The translations under genes were made by a program, and so were the position numbers. A DNA stretch of 46,331 bases from NCBI GenBank assembly GCA_013287025.1, contig JABDEN010000008.1, positions 1-46,331 on the forward strand. The letters run 5' to 3'. How positions within the stretch are numbered: position 1 is the first letter of the stretch; each line of letters opens with the position of its first letter. The DNA is from Gammaproteobacteria bacterium (lineage in GTDB: Bacteria > Pseudomonadota > Gammaproteobacteria > DSM-16500). The notes below the pieces were generated by a model. That model did not search any database, was not told the origin of the DNA, and was given only the letters and a program-made list of their open reading frames with translations. Below are positions 26,693-35,228 of this stretch, piece after piece.

Positions 26693-28615
26693 ATGTGCGG
26701 AATTGTGGGTGCAATTGATTTATCGTCAAAAAGGGAGTTTGAAGCCAATCGTTTGCATGCCATGATGCAGGCCATTTTACATCGCGGACCCGATGATAAG
26801 GGTTCCCATACAGAACCTGGTTTGGCAATGGGGGTGTTGCGTCTTGCTATTGTTGATGTGTTAAAAGGCCATCAGCCATTTTGTAATACCGCGAAAAATA
26901 TTTGGACGACTGTCAATGGAGAGATTTTTGATTATGTGGCTTTGCGAGACATTTTATTAGAGAAAGGCCATTTATTAAAAACACGCTGTGACTCGGAAAT
27001 CTGGGCGCATTTATATGAAGAATATGGATTCGAGCTTTTCCCACATATTAATGGCCAATTTGCGTTAGCGCTGTGGGATCAAAAAGCTGAAACGCTGATG
27101 CTAGCACGTGATCGCTTGGGTATTTGCCCGCTTTATTATACAGAACACGATGGTTGGTTGTTGTGGGCATCTGAAATTAAAGCATTATTAGCAGCAGGGG
27201 TTCCTGCACAACCTGATTTTAAAGGCATCGATTATTTATTTAATTTTTTTTCCGCGAGTACGCACCGGACTTTTTTCGAAGGAATACATTTACTTCCGCC
27301 GGGACATTATCTCAAAGTCGTTAATGGAAATATTAGTGTAAAGCAATATTGGGATCTTGATTTTCCTGATAAAGGGTCAGAGCGTCGCATCGATAATACG
27401 CGATATTACGTCGATGAATTCGAATCATTATTACAAAAGGCCGTAAAAAAACGCTTATTAAGTGATGTTCCGATCGTGAGTTATTTAAGCGGTGGCATTG
27501 ACTCGACCATGATTTTAAATATGAGTCACCGTGAATCGGGAGTGGCCATTCCTACTTTCACGATGGGTTTAGAAAATATCGGTCCCGATGAGAGAAGTGC
27601 CTCGAAAGAAACCGCGAAATTATTTGGATCACCATTAACAACGGTACCGATTAATGCAGAAAAGCTAGTGAATGCTTTTCCTGAATTCATCGAATCAGCC
27701 GAAGGACCTGTACTAGATACATCATGCGCGGCGTTATTATTACTTGCAAAAGAAGTGCATCGTCAAGGTTATAAAGTTGCGTTGACAGGGGAAGGTGCTG
27801 ATGAAGCATTGGCGGGTTACATGTGGTTTAAAACACAAAAAATAACACAGTGGATGAATGGTGATATCGTTAGATTTTTTCAAAAAATCTTTGAACGAAC
27901 TATTAGAATGGGTGGACGCACACATGGCGTACCTATTCCCAATGAAGGTATCGCGAATGTCCGGCCCGCCCAACAATATATGTATGAAATGGTGAGTTTG
28001 GCGCGTGAAACATTGTATAGCGAAAAAATGTGGGAAAATTTGCGTGGATTTAATCCTTATGCAGATTTAAAAATAAATCATTCGCGGATGAAAGATTGGC
28101 ATCCCTTAAATCAATCCCTTTATGTGGGATATAAAATAATGCTGCCTGGATTGTTATTAATTTCAAAAGGGGATCGTGTGGCGATGCATTCTTCTGTTGA
28201 AACACGTTATCCTTTTTTAGATGAAGATGTTATCGATTTTTGCGCGAAAATCGATCCTTCTTATAAATTGCGTGGTATGACTGAAAAATGGTTACTGCGA
28301 AAAGTGGCGATGAAAACCCTACCAGAACATATTGCGAAAAGAAAAAAGAAAAGTTTTCGCACGAATCTTTCAGATATTTTTTTGGGGGATGCTAAACCCG
28401 ATTGGGTAGATCAATTATTAAGTCGCGAATCGTTATTAAAAACCGGATATTTTCATGTCGATAATGTGTTACGTGAAGTGGCTTTACAAAAGAAATTACC
28501 ACGTTGGTTGCCGCGACAATTAGTATTTGATGCCGCACTTGCATGTGTGATATCCACGCAATTATGGCATCATATTTTTATGGGTGGAGGATTATGTGAG
28601 TTGCCGCATCGATAA
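26693..28615 (+). CDS. asnB: Asparagine synthetase, glutamine-hydrolysing (AsnB family)
   Basis: The enzyme transfers ammonia from glutamine to aspartate through a beta-aspartyl-AMP intermediate. The N-terminal glutaminase begins MCGIVGAID, so Cys2 becomes the N-terminal nucleophile. HRGPDD and NGEIFDY are typical. The synthetase domain has the ATP-pyrophosphatase P-loop SGGIDST (about 266-272) and GEGADEALAGY. I start at ATG 26693 because Cys must be residue 2 and GGAGAGG lies just upstream; the longer frame from 26672 is unlikely. At 640 residues it belongs to the longer type often found in surface-polysaccharide clusters. Its last 46 bases overlap the convergent glycosyltransferase gene. 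Confidence 0.93.
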   Translation: MCGIVGAIDLSSKREFEANRLHAMMQAILHRGPDDKGSHTEPGLAMGVLRLAIVDVLKGHQPFCNTAKNIWTTVNGEIFDYVALRDILLEKGHLLKTRCDSEIWAHLYEEYGFELFPHINGQFALALWDQKAETLMLARDRLGICPLYYTEHDGWLLWASEIKALLAAGVPAQPDFKGIDYLFNFFSASTHRTFFEGIHLLPPGHYLKVVNGNISVKQYWDLDFPDKGSERRIDNTRYYVDEFESLLQKAVKKRLLSDVPIVSYLSGGIDSTMILNMSHRESGVAIPTFTMGLENIGPDERSASKETAKLFGSPLTTVPINAEKLVNAFPEFIESAEGPVLDTSCAALLLLAKEVHRQGYKVALTGEGADEALAGYMWFKTQKITQWMNGDIVRFFQKIFERTIRMGGRTHGVPIPNEGIANVRPAQQYMYEMVSLARETLYSEKMWENLRGFNPYADLKINHSRMKDWHPLNQSLYVGYKIMLPGLLLISKGDRVAMHSSVETRYPFLDEDVIDFCAKIDPSYKLRGMTEKWLLRKVAMKTLPEHIAKRKKKSFRTNLSDIFLGDAKPDWVDQLLSRESLLKTGYFHVDNVLREVALQKKLPRWLPRQLVFDAALACVISTQLWHHIFMGGGLCELPHR

Positions 28616-30162
28616 ATAAATAATGTGATCGGAGGTTCTGTTTTTAAATAACCGATATGGGTTGACGATTTTTTTAAGGTTGTATTTGCTTCGCAATAAT
28701 CAAAAAATTTTTTGATGCAAGTAATGCGATTGTTGAAATCGATATACAGAATTTCTTTTGTTCTGAGTGGTTTTTTCCATTCCGCATATTGATTTTCATT
28801 TCCGCACGGAAGTGTTGAAATCACTCGATTTTTACCTAACCAAAAAGATAATTTCGCAGCGGTTTCCCAATCAGAGGTAACAATGTTTTTATCATGATAA
28901 GTTTTTTTTGCTTTTTCGATAAGTCGATAACGAAAAAAATCTTCATCAAAATATCGCTGGAAAATACTATTTACCGTTAGGTAATAAAATCCCCATATTG
29001 TGTAGAGTAATAGAGTGATGAAAAATAATTTTTTAAGTGCAAATTTTTCAAAATAATAACTGGCTAGAATCGCGCTGCTCATTGTGAATGGCGTCAGCCA
29101 GTGTTTTGAAATGCTGTTTTTGAATGACATTAAAAATAAAAAAAACAGGAAAGTAATGTTGATGATGTGGAGTAATAGAATGCTTGTATCTGTCGGGTTC
29201 ATGTCATGCCAGCATGCTTTCACAGAGGTCTCTACACAACCGTCGTCCCGCGGCTTGTCCGCGGGATCCAGAGCAATATTGCGGGCTTTCTGGATCCCGC
29301 GGACAAGCCGCGGGACGACGAGTTCTTTGACTTGTGTAGAGACCTCTGAAAGCACGCTGGCATGACATGAGCTTTTTTCGATTTTGCACCTTAACCATCC
29401 ATAAATTGGCAAGATAAGTAGAACGTCTAAGGTTTTTAATATTTTAATTAAAAAATAAATAATGCCGCCGGAATGGTCATGCACATGACGCGCAAACAAA
29501 TATATAAAAGTCTGCCAATGATGTTGATAGTTCCAGTATAAATGTGGCGAAATAAGAATAAATAACAATCCAATGGCAAAATAAAAATGTTTTTCTCGAA
29601 ATAAATATCGAAACGGTGTACTAACAATAAATATAAAAATAGCGGTGATTAATATAAACCCTGTATATTTCGCCAAAAGCATGCACGCTAAAAAAATGCT
29701 GATGATATATAAATCGATATGATTTTGATTTTTAATATAACGAATGACATGATAAATAGCCGCGCTCCAAAAAAGACAAAGCAAATTGTCATACGTCACC
29801 CACAAAAATAAATAATGAAAAACCGGAGTGGACAGCATCCAGAGTAATACTGCATTTTTCGCAATGGTTTTATTAAACAATATTGTTGCTGTTTGATAGA
29901 TATAATAAGCAATAATGATAATAGTAGTGACACCAATTAAATTGATTGCAACAATATTATCTCCAAAAATGAAACGAAATAATCTCATGCAATAGGCAAT
30001 GAATGGTGGGCCGTCATAATATCCCCACGCGAGATGTTTGCTCCAGTCTAAATAATAATAGGAATCAGAATAGGGAATTAATATAAAAGAAAGGCTGAAT
30101 ATAAAAATAATAAATGAAGAAAAAAGTAGAATCTGAAAGTTCTGTTTGAGAGTGGAAATCAT
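28570..30162 (-). CDS. ArnT/PMT-like membrane glycosyltransferase with in-frame repeat insertion
   Basis: This polytopic protein (530 residues from ATG 30162) has about ten membrane segments. Its first periplasmic loop is typical of the GT83/PMT_2 superfamily: Asp in YSDSYYYLDW, then GYYDGPPFIAY. Such enzymes move sugars from polyprenyl-phosphate carriers to lipid A, glycans or proteins; the acceptor here is unknown. Bases 29200-29369 are nested REP-like repeats read through in frame. They add about 57 residues (containing [10 protein letters not shown]) in a hydrophilic loop between two membrane segments. The longer start at 30219 lies inside a hairpin and is less likely. The 3' end overlaps asnB by 46 bases. 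Confidence 0.75.
   Translation of the reverse strand: MISTLKQNFQILLFSSFIIFIFSLSFILIPYSDSYYYLDWSKHLAWGYYDGPPFIAYCMRLFRFIFGDNIVAINLIGVTTIIIIAYYIYQTATILFNKTIAKNAVLLWMLSTPVFHYLFLWVTYDNLLCLFWSAAIYHVIRYIKNQNHIDLYIISIFLACMLLAKYTGFILITAIFIFIVSTPFRYLFREKHFYFAIGLLFILISPHLYWNYQHHWQTFIYLFARHVHDHSGGIIYFLIKILKTLDVLLILPIYGWLRCKIEKSSCHASVLSEVSTQVKELVVPRLVRGIQKARNIALDPADKPRDDGCVETSVKACWHDMNPTDTSILLLHIINITFLFFLFLMSFKNSISKHWLTPFTMSSAILASYYFEKFALKKLFFITLLLYTIWGFYYLTVNSIFQRYFDEDFFRYRLIEKAKKTYHDKNIVTSDWETAAKLSFWLGKNRVISTLPCGNENQYAEWKKPLRTKEILYIDFNNRITCIKKFFDYCEANTTLKKSSTHIGYLKTEPPITLFIYRCGNSHNPPPIKI
29200..29369. repeat. Nested REP-like element inside a coding region (CATGCCAGC family, outer)
   Basis: Outer arms 29200-29239 and 29332-29369 are inverted copies with one mismatch and a 2-base indel, beginning CATGTCATGCCAGC. 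Between them sits a complete element of the other family (29241-29320). The whole lies within the glycosyltransferase gene without breaking its frame. Confidence 0.85.
29241..29320. repeat. REP-like inverted repeat, CGTCCCGCG family, copy 3 (inner element)
   Basis: Perfect 32-bp arms at 29241-29272 and 29289-29320, each folding as CCCGCGG-CTTGT-CCGCGGG. It is inserted at the centre of the outer CATGCCAGC-family element. Confidence 0.88.
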
Positions 30163-30208
30163 GCGGCGAATCCCTTGGCCGAGTATTTGTTCTGCAAAAA
30201 TATCACAT

Positions 30209-30236
30209 AAACTCCTCATAATAGAGGAGTTTTTTT
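30209..30236 (+). terminator. Rho-independent-like terminator, forward strand, orphan
   Basis: A 9-bp stem (AAACTCCTC at 30209-30217, GAGGAGTTT at 30224-30232) with loop ATAATA is followed by T residues on the forward strand. No forward-strand gene ends nearby: asnB stops 1.6 kb upstream. On the reverse strand the same hairpin lies in the leader of the glycosyltransferase gene and could affect its translation. Confidence 0.5.
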
Positions 30237-30392
30237 AACCTCTTCATTTATAAATATTTTTTTTATTTTCATGAAAAAACGCATTATTTTATTATTTTAT
30301 TATTTTTTTAAAATCAGTGCATTAGCACTACATTCTCTTATTTTTGCAAATGAAGGGTATTCTTAATGTCGCAATTCCTGTAAAATGGCGCG

Positions 30393-31421
30393 ATGCATTC
30401 AATACTGAACATTTCTAAGTTAGTCCTTTTCTCCACTTTGTGTTGGGGAATTTTGCTCGTCTGGTATATTAATAATAATATCGTTCCGAGTGTTGTTGCG
30501 ATCGAGTGGAATATTCGTGAAGCGACGACTAATAATAAAGATGTGAATAAGCCTATTGCTTCTACTTCAAATAATTCTATTAAACCCGCTATTATTAATA
30601 CTAATACTTCTGATAGAACCGTATGGAATAATTTAAGTCGACAATTGCAGCTTGACCATCAAACCGACAAAACAGAAGTGAAAAAAGAAGTACGAAAAAT
30701 ATTGCAAGAGCGAGGTAAATTTTATCAAATTTTACAAGCAGCCGGTCCTTACATTTACTTTATTCTTGAACAAACAAAAAATAAAGGATTACCTGCTGAA
30801 ATTGCTTTGATTCCTGTGATAGAAAGCGAATTTAACCCACATGATTTTTCCAATAAAGGTGCAACGGGTCTTTGGCAGTTCATGCGAGGCACTGCAAAAG
30901 ATTTGGGTATTATCATTACTTCTGGTTATGATGGCCGCAAAAATGTACCTGCATCAACTAAAGCTGCAATTGCTTATTTTAATGATTTAGGAAAAATGTT
31001 TAAGGGCAATTGGTATTTGGCATTCGCTGCTTATAATTCAGGAGAAGGCAAAGTGAAATCTGCGATGAAACGAGCAGGTTCACAAACTTTTTGGAATTTA
31101 CCTTTACCTAAAGAAACCCAATTATATATACCACGTTTATTAGCCGTGGCTGCGATTATAAAGAACCCAGAAAAATATGGTATCAAATTACCACCTATTC
31201 AAAATAAACCATATTTTGCGGAATTAAAAACCAAAAAATCTGTTGATTTAGCAAAACTTGCGAGCGCCACGGGAACTTCATTAGATGCACTTAAAAAGTT
31301 AAATCCAGATTATAAAAGTGGAAATGTGCAGCCTAAAAACGGTGCTTACTCATTACTCATTCCGCTTGATCATTTAGAAGATGCCAAAAAATATCTTGTC
31401 GATAATATTATTTCTCAATAA
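30393..31421 (+). CDS. Membrane-bound lytic transglycosylase, MltD-like
   Basis: The enzyme cleaves peptidoglycan glycan strands with formation of 1,6-anhydromuramic acid. The 342 residues have an N-terminal membrane/signal segment (about 8-26, no lipobox) and a Ser/Thr/Asn-rich linker. The SLT domain has catalytic Glu144 in PVIESEFNPH, then GATGLWQFM and AAYNSGEGKV (about 212-221). The C-terminal SVDLAKLASATGTSLDALKKLNPD resembles one LysM repeat. MltD proper carries two or more LysM repeats and is longer, so this is a short form. It is convergent with the cyclase gene, overlapping by 14 bases. Confidence 0.88.
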   Translation: MHSILNISKLVLFSTLCWGILLVWYINNNIVPSVVAIEWNIREATTNNKDVNKPIASTSNNSIKPAIINTNTSDRTVWNNLSRQLQLDHQTDKTEVKKEVRKILQERGKFYQILQAAGPYIYFILEQTKNKGLPAEIALIPVIESEFNPHDFSNKGATGLWQFMRGTAKDLGIIITSGYDGRKNVPASTKAAIAYFNDLGKMFKGNWYLAFAAYNSGEGKVKSAMKRAGSQTFWNLPLPKETQLYIPRLLAVAAIIKNPEKYGIKLPPIQNKPYFAELKTKKSVDLAKLASATGTSLDALKKLNPDYKSGNVQPKNGAYSLLIPLDHLEDAKKYLVDNIISQ

Positions 31422-33507
31422 TATGCCACTCGCCATTCCAGTTTGTTGCTGGCGGATCTTGTTTAAAGTGCGTGATACGGTTCATAAAAACAATAGCAAC
31501 GGAATCTTCAGGATATATTTTTAAACATTCCGAAAATAATCCTAATGCTTCACTCCATTGCCTTTGTTGATAATATTGAAATGCGCGATCAAAAACATGG
31601 GTATAATGATCAAAATCAAATGATAAGCTTTTTTTATTAAAACCTAGTAATTCATAAATATAGTTATTTTCTACGCGTCCCTTGAGTGTCACCAAATCGA
31701 TTTTTCGCATGACAAAATGATTTTTTAAGGTTTCATATACGATTCTGCTAATGATGATTTGTGTGCCATATATCTTATTTATGCTTACTAAACGATTAGC
31801 AATATTAATCGTATCACCGATCGCAGTATAATTCAGTCGTTCTGATGAGCCTAGATTACCGACAATGGCATCACCCATATGTATTCCCATTCGGGTAATA
31901 AATTCGGGTTTTCTTTCTTTTTTCCATTGAGTATTTAAATCATTTGAGCGTTTGACACATAATAAAGCCGCATTTGCTGCGTGATAGCAAGGATTTTCAA
32001 TTAATTGTGGCGCTCCCCAAAATGCCATAATGGCATCCCCAATGTATTTATCGATGGTGCCATTTTCCCTCAAAATAATTTTCGTTAATTCATCAAAATA
32101 GAGGGAAACTTGTTGTGTTAAAAGATCGGGCGTCATCTGTTCGGCGATGGAGGTAAATTTTTCGATATCAGAAAACAAAACGGCAAGTGTTTTTTTCGAT
32201 CCGCCTAAACGCGCAACTTCTCCTGTTTCTATTAATTGGCGAACGAGGGTGCTAGGCACATATTTTTGAAATGATCGCAAACTTTTTTTCATCGCAATAA
32301 GTTCGTCATCAATCTCTTGAATTTCTTTGATAATGGTTTCTTGAGGAATAGTATCATCTAATATGAAGTCTTTAATTTTTTCGATTTCAACGCTAATTTC
32401 TTTTAATGGTTTTGTGACAACCGTAATGGAAAATGAAAGTAAAATGAGTCCTATGATGAAAATCGTGAATGCGATGACCATGGTAACAAAGTGAACGGAC
32501 AATGCTTCCCCAACAAAATCTGTCATGGGGGCAACCGCCCCAATTAACCATTGACTGTGATTAAAAGAATAAAGGGGATGATAGATGGCTAAATAAGTAT
32601 TTCCGTCAAAATCAAATATAATTTTATCTGTACCATTTTTTTTATATTCTAAAAATGATTGTTGGACTTCAGGATGTGCTGGAAAGTTTTCTATATTTTG
32701 CAAGGTTGGCGCATTATATTGTACGAGATTAGGAAAAGTAATTATTCTTCCGGTATTTTCTACAATAAACACATATCCATTTGCACTGAGTTTGATAGTT
32801 TCAATTAATCTTCTTAAATAATCCAGACGAATATTAACACTGACTGCGCCAATAAATAAATTATCTTGATTATAGACTGGTGTGACAACACTAATACCCC
32901 AATACTTATTATTGTCTTGATAATGATATACGTTTAACCAGGTTGGTTCTTTGATTTTTTTTGCAAGCATAAACCACGGACTATTTAGCGGCAAATATGA
33001 AAATTGTTCTGAAGTGGTAGCACTTATCAGCGTACCGTTGTTATGAAAATTGAGGATCGTATGCGTTGGTGTCGGTGTTTGTTTGTCGATAATTTCCGTT
33101 ATAATTGTATCATCGTTATTATGTTTTTTTGAAAGAATATAATTTCCATTCACATCGGCATAATATATTGATTCGATGGCAGAAAAAACTCCTTGATTCT
33201 GTGTCATTAAATGTGTGGAGTAATCTGCAATTTCTTCCACATTAGTTCGACTGACGACATTGAGTTTAATGAGATTTGCGCTTGCTTTATCGATAATTTC
33301 CATATTACGCATGCGATTCATGAGTAATGTAAAACCTCGCGATGATACTTCCTCCATCACATTAAATGAAAGTGCTAGCATCGATTTTGCAAATCTTTCA
33401 TGCGTAATGGTTCTTAAAACAATAACGAGAATAACAGTAAATATAATAAAAATTGATAAAATAAAAAATCGTAAAGAATATTTATTTCTCGGACGATTAT
33501 TCCACAT
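31408..33507 (-). CDS. Membrane adenylyl cyclase, class III, with Cache-type sensor domain
   Basis: The 699-residue protein has a membrane helix (about 12-32), a large periplasmic Cache-like sensor domain (about 40-335), a second helix (about 338-362) and a HAMP-like linker. The class III cyclase domain starts near 440. Metal-binding Asp447 (LFSDIEKF) and Asp491 (DKYIGDAIMAFWG) are present, as are Lys487 and Thr561, which favour ATP over GTP, and transition-state residues Asn568 and Arg572. A TPR-like tail follows (about 630-680). It should therefore make cAMP in response to an extracytoplasmic ligand, presently unknown. A 7-bp palindrome (33517-33531) lies just before the start. Confidence 0.88.
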   Translation of the reverse strand: MWNNRPRNKYSLRFFILSIFIIFTVILVIVLRTITHERFAKSMLALSFNVMEEVSSRGFTLLMNRMRNMEIIDKASANLIKLNVVSRTNVEEIADYSTHLMTQNQGVFSAIESIYYADVNGNYILSKKHNNDDTIITEIIDKQTPTPTHTILNFHNNGTLISATTSEQFSYLPLNSPWFMLAKKIKEPTWLNVYHYQDNNKYWGISVVTPVYNQDNLFIGAVSVNIRLDYLRRLIETIKLSANGYVFIVENTGRIITFPNLVQYNAPTLQNIENFPAHPEVQQSFLEYKKNGTDKIIFDFDGNTYLAIYHPLYSFNHSQWLIGAVAPMTDFVGEALSVHFVTMVIAFTIFIIGLILLSFSITVVTKPLKEISVEIEKIKDFILDDTIPQETIIKEIQEIDDELIAMKKSLRSFQKYVPSTLVRQLIETGEVARLGGSKKTLAVLFSDIEKFTSIAEQMTPDLLTQQVSLYFDELTKIILRENGTIDKYIGDAIMAFWGAPQLIENPCYHAANAALLCVKRSNDLNTQWKKERKPEFITRMGIHMGDAIVGNLGSSERLNYTAIGDTINIANRLVSINKIYGTQIIISRIVYETLKNHFVMRKIDLVTLKGRVENNYIYELLGFNKKSLSFDFDHYTHVFDRAFQYYQQRQWSEALGLFSECLKIYPEDSVAIVFMNRITHFKQDPPATNWNGEWHIIEK

Positions 33508-33680
33508 TTTTGCAAATCACTGTAACAGTGAATGGATTAAAAAAATTATAATTTTCATAAACATCTCCTTTAAAGAAAAGAGTTCTCTTTAATCATTATC
33601 GCATAATATAAATATGTGAGTGTGAAAGAGTGCAATTTATGATATTTTAAAGGCGAGGTGTCTAATAAAAGGACTGGTTT

Positions 33681-33702
33681 ATTCCCGCATTTCTGCGGGA
33701 AT
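33681..33702. repeat. Short palindromic hairpin, possible terminator
   Basis: ATTCCCGCA-TTTC-TGCGGGAAT, a 9-bp perfect stem, lies 11 bases beyond the stop of the reverse-strand membrane-protein gene. It resembles common intergenic palindromes. The rest of 33508-33712 is AT-rich with no gene that I can support. Confidence 0.55.
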
Positions 33703-33712
33703 GATGTGCAAC

Positions 33713-34240
33713 TTAAGGGTTGTAAACCGTTAATTCGCCAGGCTTAAGTTTGATAATGCAGATGATTAAAAGTATCGGAATGATGAGACTCATCCAAAAC
33801 CAGGAATCAACATTCATTAACCCTAAGCTGTGTCTTGCGAGTAATTGAAAAATTTGCCCAATGACATTTCCCCACAACCAAACCGTTGTCGCAAGTACTG
33901 TCGCTGCACGAAAACCATAAGATTGAAAAAATGCAAAAACACCGAGTAAACCAATACATAAATTGGCAATACCATAACTAAAATAAACATTTCCAATTGC
34001 TAAACTTTCTGCGCTGCCAATGGCATTTGGAAAAATGGAGTACATAATGAATAAATAAAGTGAAGCCACACCAACTGGAAATAATAATAACCAGCGTAAA
34101 AGTATATCGGGAAAATTGGCGCGATGCCTTGCCTTTTGAATGAGCCATTCTAATCCGCTAAGAATAAGTGCAAGAATGAACATAACAAATGCGAAATGGC
34201 CAACGATAAAAACATACCAGTTACTAGATGCCCAATCCAT
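33713..34240 (-). CDS. Integral membrane protein, possibly DUF6790 family
   Basis: The 175-residue protein has four to five membrane helices: about 10-32, 48-68, 80-102, 110-130 and 145-165. The pattern of short loops, GHFAFVMF near the start and a FSYGIANLCIGLLG helix recalls small bacterial membrane proteins classed as DUF6790; that assignment is from memory and is tentative. No catalytic motif is visible. It follows the hypothetical gene at 34276-34974 on the same strand after 35 bases, so the two may be co-transcribed. Confidence 0.6.
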   Translation of the reverse strand: MDWASSNWYVFIVGHFAFVMFILALILSGLEWLIQKARHRANFPDILLRWLLLFPVGVASLYLFIMYSIFPNAIGSAESLAIGNVYFSYGIANLCIGLLGVFAFFQSYGFRAATVLATTVWLWGNVIGQIFQLLARHSLGLMNVDSWFWMSLIIPILLIICIIKLKPGELTVYNP

Positions 34241-34275
34241 ATTCTTGATGCTCCTTGATTTAATTTGAAATTAGA

Positions 34276-34974
34276 TTATATCTGAAGACGCGGGATTTTC
34301 AAAAAATCATCTAAAACTTTCTCATGTTGGGCGAGCGGGTATTTTTCAGTGGTCAAAAAAATATCTTGTCTGAGTGAATTTGTCGTTTTCTCCGAAAAAT
34401 CAGATTTTTGATATAGAAAAAAAAGGTTAGAAAATTCTTTTTTACATGCTTCATTTTCATAAACAAAAATGGAATGTACAGGGTTTTTTATCATAATTTT
34501 TAAAGGATAAAATTTTTTTTCATTGTCATCTAAATTTTTTTTGGAGAGGGAAAAGGGAATGCTTTCTATTTTTTCTTTCGGATAACAATGCTGAATCACC
34601 AAATGTAAGGAATGTGATAATGTTTCAATCATTGTAATGGAATATTTTTTGCGAAATTTAAGAAGTTCGCGATAAATAATAAAAATATTTTTTTCAGCAA
34701 GCGCGAAAAATTGGTTATTGTCTTTTGATTCAGAGGTAAGAGAGCAACTTGATAATGAAACCCAAAAGTTTTTTATGTGATGCAACGTTTCAGAATTATT
34801 AGAAAAAATAAAATCATATTGTGGATAGTGATGTAAGTTTAATAAAAAAGAACGTAATTCATCAAAATAGATCACTAAAAATTGCGAACGATCATGATGA
34901 TTGAGAGAAATAATATTAGGGTGAGACAAAATCATTAATTTTTCATTCGTTCTTGGAAACATATTTATATCCAT
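34276..34974 (-). CDS. Hypothetical protein, 232 residues
   Basis: I do not recognise this protein. It has no signal peptide or membrane segment and is rich in Asn, Ser, Phe and Lys. The predicted content is helical, with hydrophobic patches such as FLVIYFDELRSFLLNLHHYP and MIETLSHSLHLVIQHCYP. Base composition is AT-richer than that of the housekeeping genes, as for the other lineage-specific genes here. The start ATG at 34974 could be replaced by an ATG four codons later. It is upstream of the DUF6790-like gene and divergent from the LRR gene, with a REP-like repeat in between. Confidence 0.55.
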   Translation of the reverse strand: MDINMFPRTNEKLMILSHPNIISLNHHDRSQFLVIYFDELRSFLLNLHHYPQYDFIFSNNSETLHHIKNFWVSLSSCSLTSESKDNNQFFALAEKNIFIIYRELLKFRKKYSITMIETLSHSLHLVIQHCYPKEKIESIPFSLSKKNLDDNEKKFYPLKIMIKNPVHSIFVYENEACKKEFSNLFFLYQKSDFSEKTTNSLRQDIFLTTEKYPLAQHEKVLDDFLKIPRLQI

Positions 34975-35016
34975 GTCATGTGTGTAACTGTAGTTAAAGT
35001 TTCTATCATCCCATAC

Positions 35017-35101
35017 CCCGTCGTCCTGCGGCTTGTCCGCAGGATCCAGCGCGACATCCTAGAGCTTTCTGGATCCCGCGAATAAATCGCGGGACGACGG
35101 G
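35017..35101. repeat. REP-like inverted repeat, CGTCCCGCG family, copy 4 (diverged)
   Basis: Arms 35017-35048 and 35070-35101 differ at six positions, yet each arm still folds perfectly on itself: CCTGCGG-CTTGT-CCGCAGG on the left and CCCGCGA-TTTAT-TCGCGGG on the right. The differences in the stems are compensatory. It lies in the divergent region before the LRR gene. Confidence 0.85.
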
Positions 35102-35228
35102 CTTTGAGAAATTTGCAATAACGCAGGACGTGAGCCTTAAGTTCGACGGTTTCTATTTCGCGACATAAGCTAATGCGTTATAATGCGCACTATCATAACT
35201 ATAAAAAACATAAAATAAAGGACTAATC

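Noticed and set aside
29084..29398. Overlapping frames in both directions through the nested repeat, with peptides such as SSRGLSAGSRA
   Set aside because: They are translations of the palindromic repeat; the glycosyltransferase frame on the reverse strand explains the region.
30271..30366. Short forward frame (31 residues, MKKRIILLFYYFFKISALAL...) resembling a bare signal peptide before the MltD-like gene
   Set aside because: No ribosome-binding site, very AT-rich sequence where such hydrophobic frames arise by chance, and no mature part after the putative cleavage site.
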